A stretch of DNA of 43,051 nucleotides, taken from positions 1-43,051 of the forward strand of contig CADBNN010000048.1 of the NCBI GenBank assembly GCA_902796075.1, read 5' to 3'. The stretch is from Oscillospiraceae bacterium (GTDB lineage Bacteria; Bacillota; Clostridia; Oscillospirales; Acutalibacteraceae). Both the position numbers and the translations under genes were made by a program. Below the pieces are notes generated by a model. It did no database searches. It had not been told where the DNA came from and saw nothing but the letters and a program-made list of their open reading frames with translations. Below, one piece after another: positions 42,455-43,051 of this stretch (position 1 is the first letter of the stretch; the number at the start of each line of letters is the position of its first letter).

Positions 42455-43051
42455 TTACCACTTGTGTGCGTCCCGCGAAACGGAATAAGGCAAGGCCTCT
42501 TCCCCGTAATCGTCCGTGGGCGGATAGGGGGTCATGTTCAGGGTGAACATGCCGCCGTTCATAATGTCTTTATGTGATAAATACAGTTTGCCGTAAGGCC
42601 GGCCGTTGAGTGCGGCTTCCCGCCAATAAACCTTGTCGGCGTCGTTTCCGTAGGCGTTTATCACAAAATCGGTGCCTGCGTGGGTGTGGATAACGCACCG
42701 GCGCACGGCAGGCGAACCCAACACGTATTGGGGCACGCCGGGGCACACGGGATATAACCCCATTACGCTGAACACGTACCAGCCGGACATGCTGCCGTTG
42801 TCTTCATCGCCGGGATAGCCCACGTTCCAATGAAACAGTTCCCGCACGGCTTTGCGCACCCAATAGGCGGTTTTGGAGGGCGCGCCCATCATGGTGTAAA
42901 TGTACGGAATATGAAAACTGGGCTGGTTGGAAAGGGCGCATTGGCCAAAGTCCACCGCCGCCATTTCGGTCATTTCATGGATCTCGGTATGGTAGCCGAA
43001 AGGCCGGTAATACGGGGGCGTGGCAAACAGCCGGTCCATTTTTTCTATCAT
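42455..43051 (-). CDS. GH92 alpha-mannosidase, C-terminal part (cut by right edge)
   Basis: The last 198 codons of a frame that remains open at the right edge. Residues in this fragment include YWVRKAVRELFHWNVGYPGD and DEDNGSMSGWYVFSVMGLYP, the signature of family 92 calcium-dependent alpha-mannosidases, plus GSPAVRRCVIH and the closing beta-sandwich typical of the C-terminus. The ATG at 43051 is inside the protein. GH92 enzymes mostly trim alpha-1,2 or other mannose links from N-glycans or yeast mannan. Whether it has a signal peptide cannot be seen. Upstream partner of the GH38-like and HAD genes in one likely operon. Confidence 0.92.
   Translation of the reverse strand: MIEKMDRLFATPPYYRPFGYHTEIHEMTEMAAVDFGQCALSNQPSFHIPYIYTMMGAPSKTAYWVRKAVRELFHWNVGYPGDEDNGSMSGWYVFSVMGLYPVCPGVPQYVLGSPAVRRCVIHTHAGTDFVINAYGNDADKVYWREAALNGRPYGKLYLSHKDIMNGGMFTLNMTPYPPTDDYGEEALPYSVSRDAHKW

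Noticed and set aside
1..43051. CRISPR arrays, insertion sequences, tRNA or rRNA genes, prophage
   Set aside because: No regularly spaced repeats, transposase or integrase motifs, or tRNA cloverleaf sequences were noticed. Weak tRNA-like signals could still be missed by eye.

Overview
The window reads as a chromosomal segment of a GC-rich, low-oxygen Firmicute, most likely a gut Clostridia (Oscillospirales-like) species. This rests on AGGAGG-type ribosome binding sites, an Ami/Opp-type peptide importer like that of Gram-positive bacteria, a long PurL with fused glutaminase domain, formate-tetrahydrofolate ligase inside the purine operon, and GH38/GH92 mannosidases. The assignment is inference; there is no rRNA or tRNA here.

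Layout. (a) 1-963, minus: N-terminal part of a secreted modular surface protein, cut by the left edge. (b) 4291-1261, minus: AEC-family transporter, an alpha-oxoamine synthase of the serine-palmitoyltransferase type and a short-chain dehydrogenase, with a promoter upstream and a terminator downstream. (c) 20890-4391, minus: a purine and one-carbon operon, promoter - ZTP riboswitch with terminator - purE-purC-purF-purM-purN-purO-purB-AICAR formyltransferase-glyA-purD-purL-fhs-small kinase - terminator. (d) 22919-20951, minus: formate/nitrite-channel homologue and an MFS transporter. (e) 23034-25567, plus: zinc/cadmium-type ArsR repressor, separate HMA metallochaperone, P1B-type ATPase. (f) 25639-29202, plus: small membrane protein, AMP-forming acyl-CoA ligase, HGSNAT-like membrane acyltransferase, AlkD-like DNA glycosylase. 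(g) 38419-29216, minus: oligopeptide ABC importer oppA-B-C-D-F, then a membrane-anchored degenerate ApbE-like protein. (h) 43051-38487, minus: GH92 (partial), GH38-like protein and a HAD phosphatase, probably one mannoside-utilisation operon.

How the genes work together. The purine operon covers nearly all of PRPP to IMP, and it also carries the enzymes that load one-carbon units on folate (glyA, fhs). The last two steps use separate proteins, a stand-alone AICAR formyltransferase and a PurO-type IMP cyclohydrolase, instead of fused PurH. A riboswitch for ZTP/ZMP, which signals formyl-folate shortage, is the logical controller. The nearby FNT channel could supply or vent formate.

Most unusual points: OppA appears circularly permuted, with its usual C-terminal segment right after the lipobox; OppD carries a coiled-coil insertion of about 245 residues between Walker A and the Q-loop; PurF lacks the N-terminal catalytic cysteine and the glutaminase Asn; the GH38 protein has Thr where the nucleophile Asp is expected; and a SPT-like/SDR gene pair suggests a sphingoid-base-like pathway. 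All family statements come from remembered family features, without searches.
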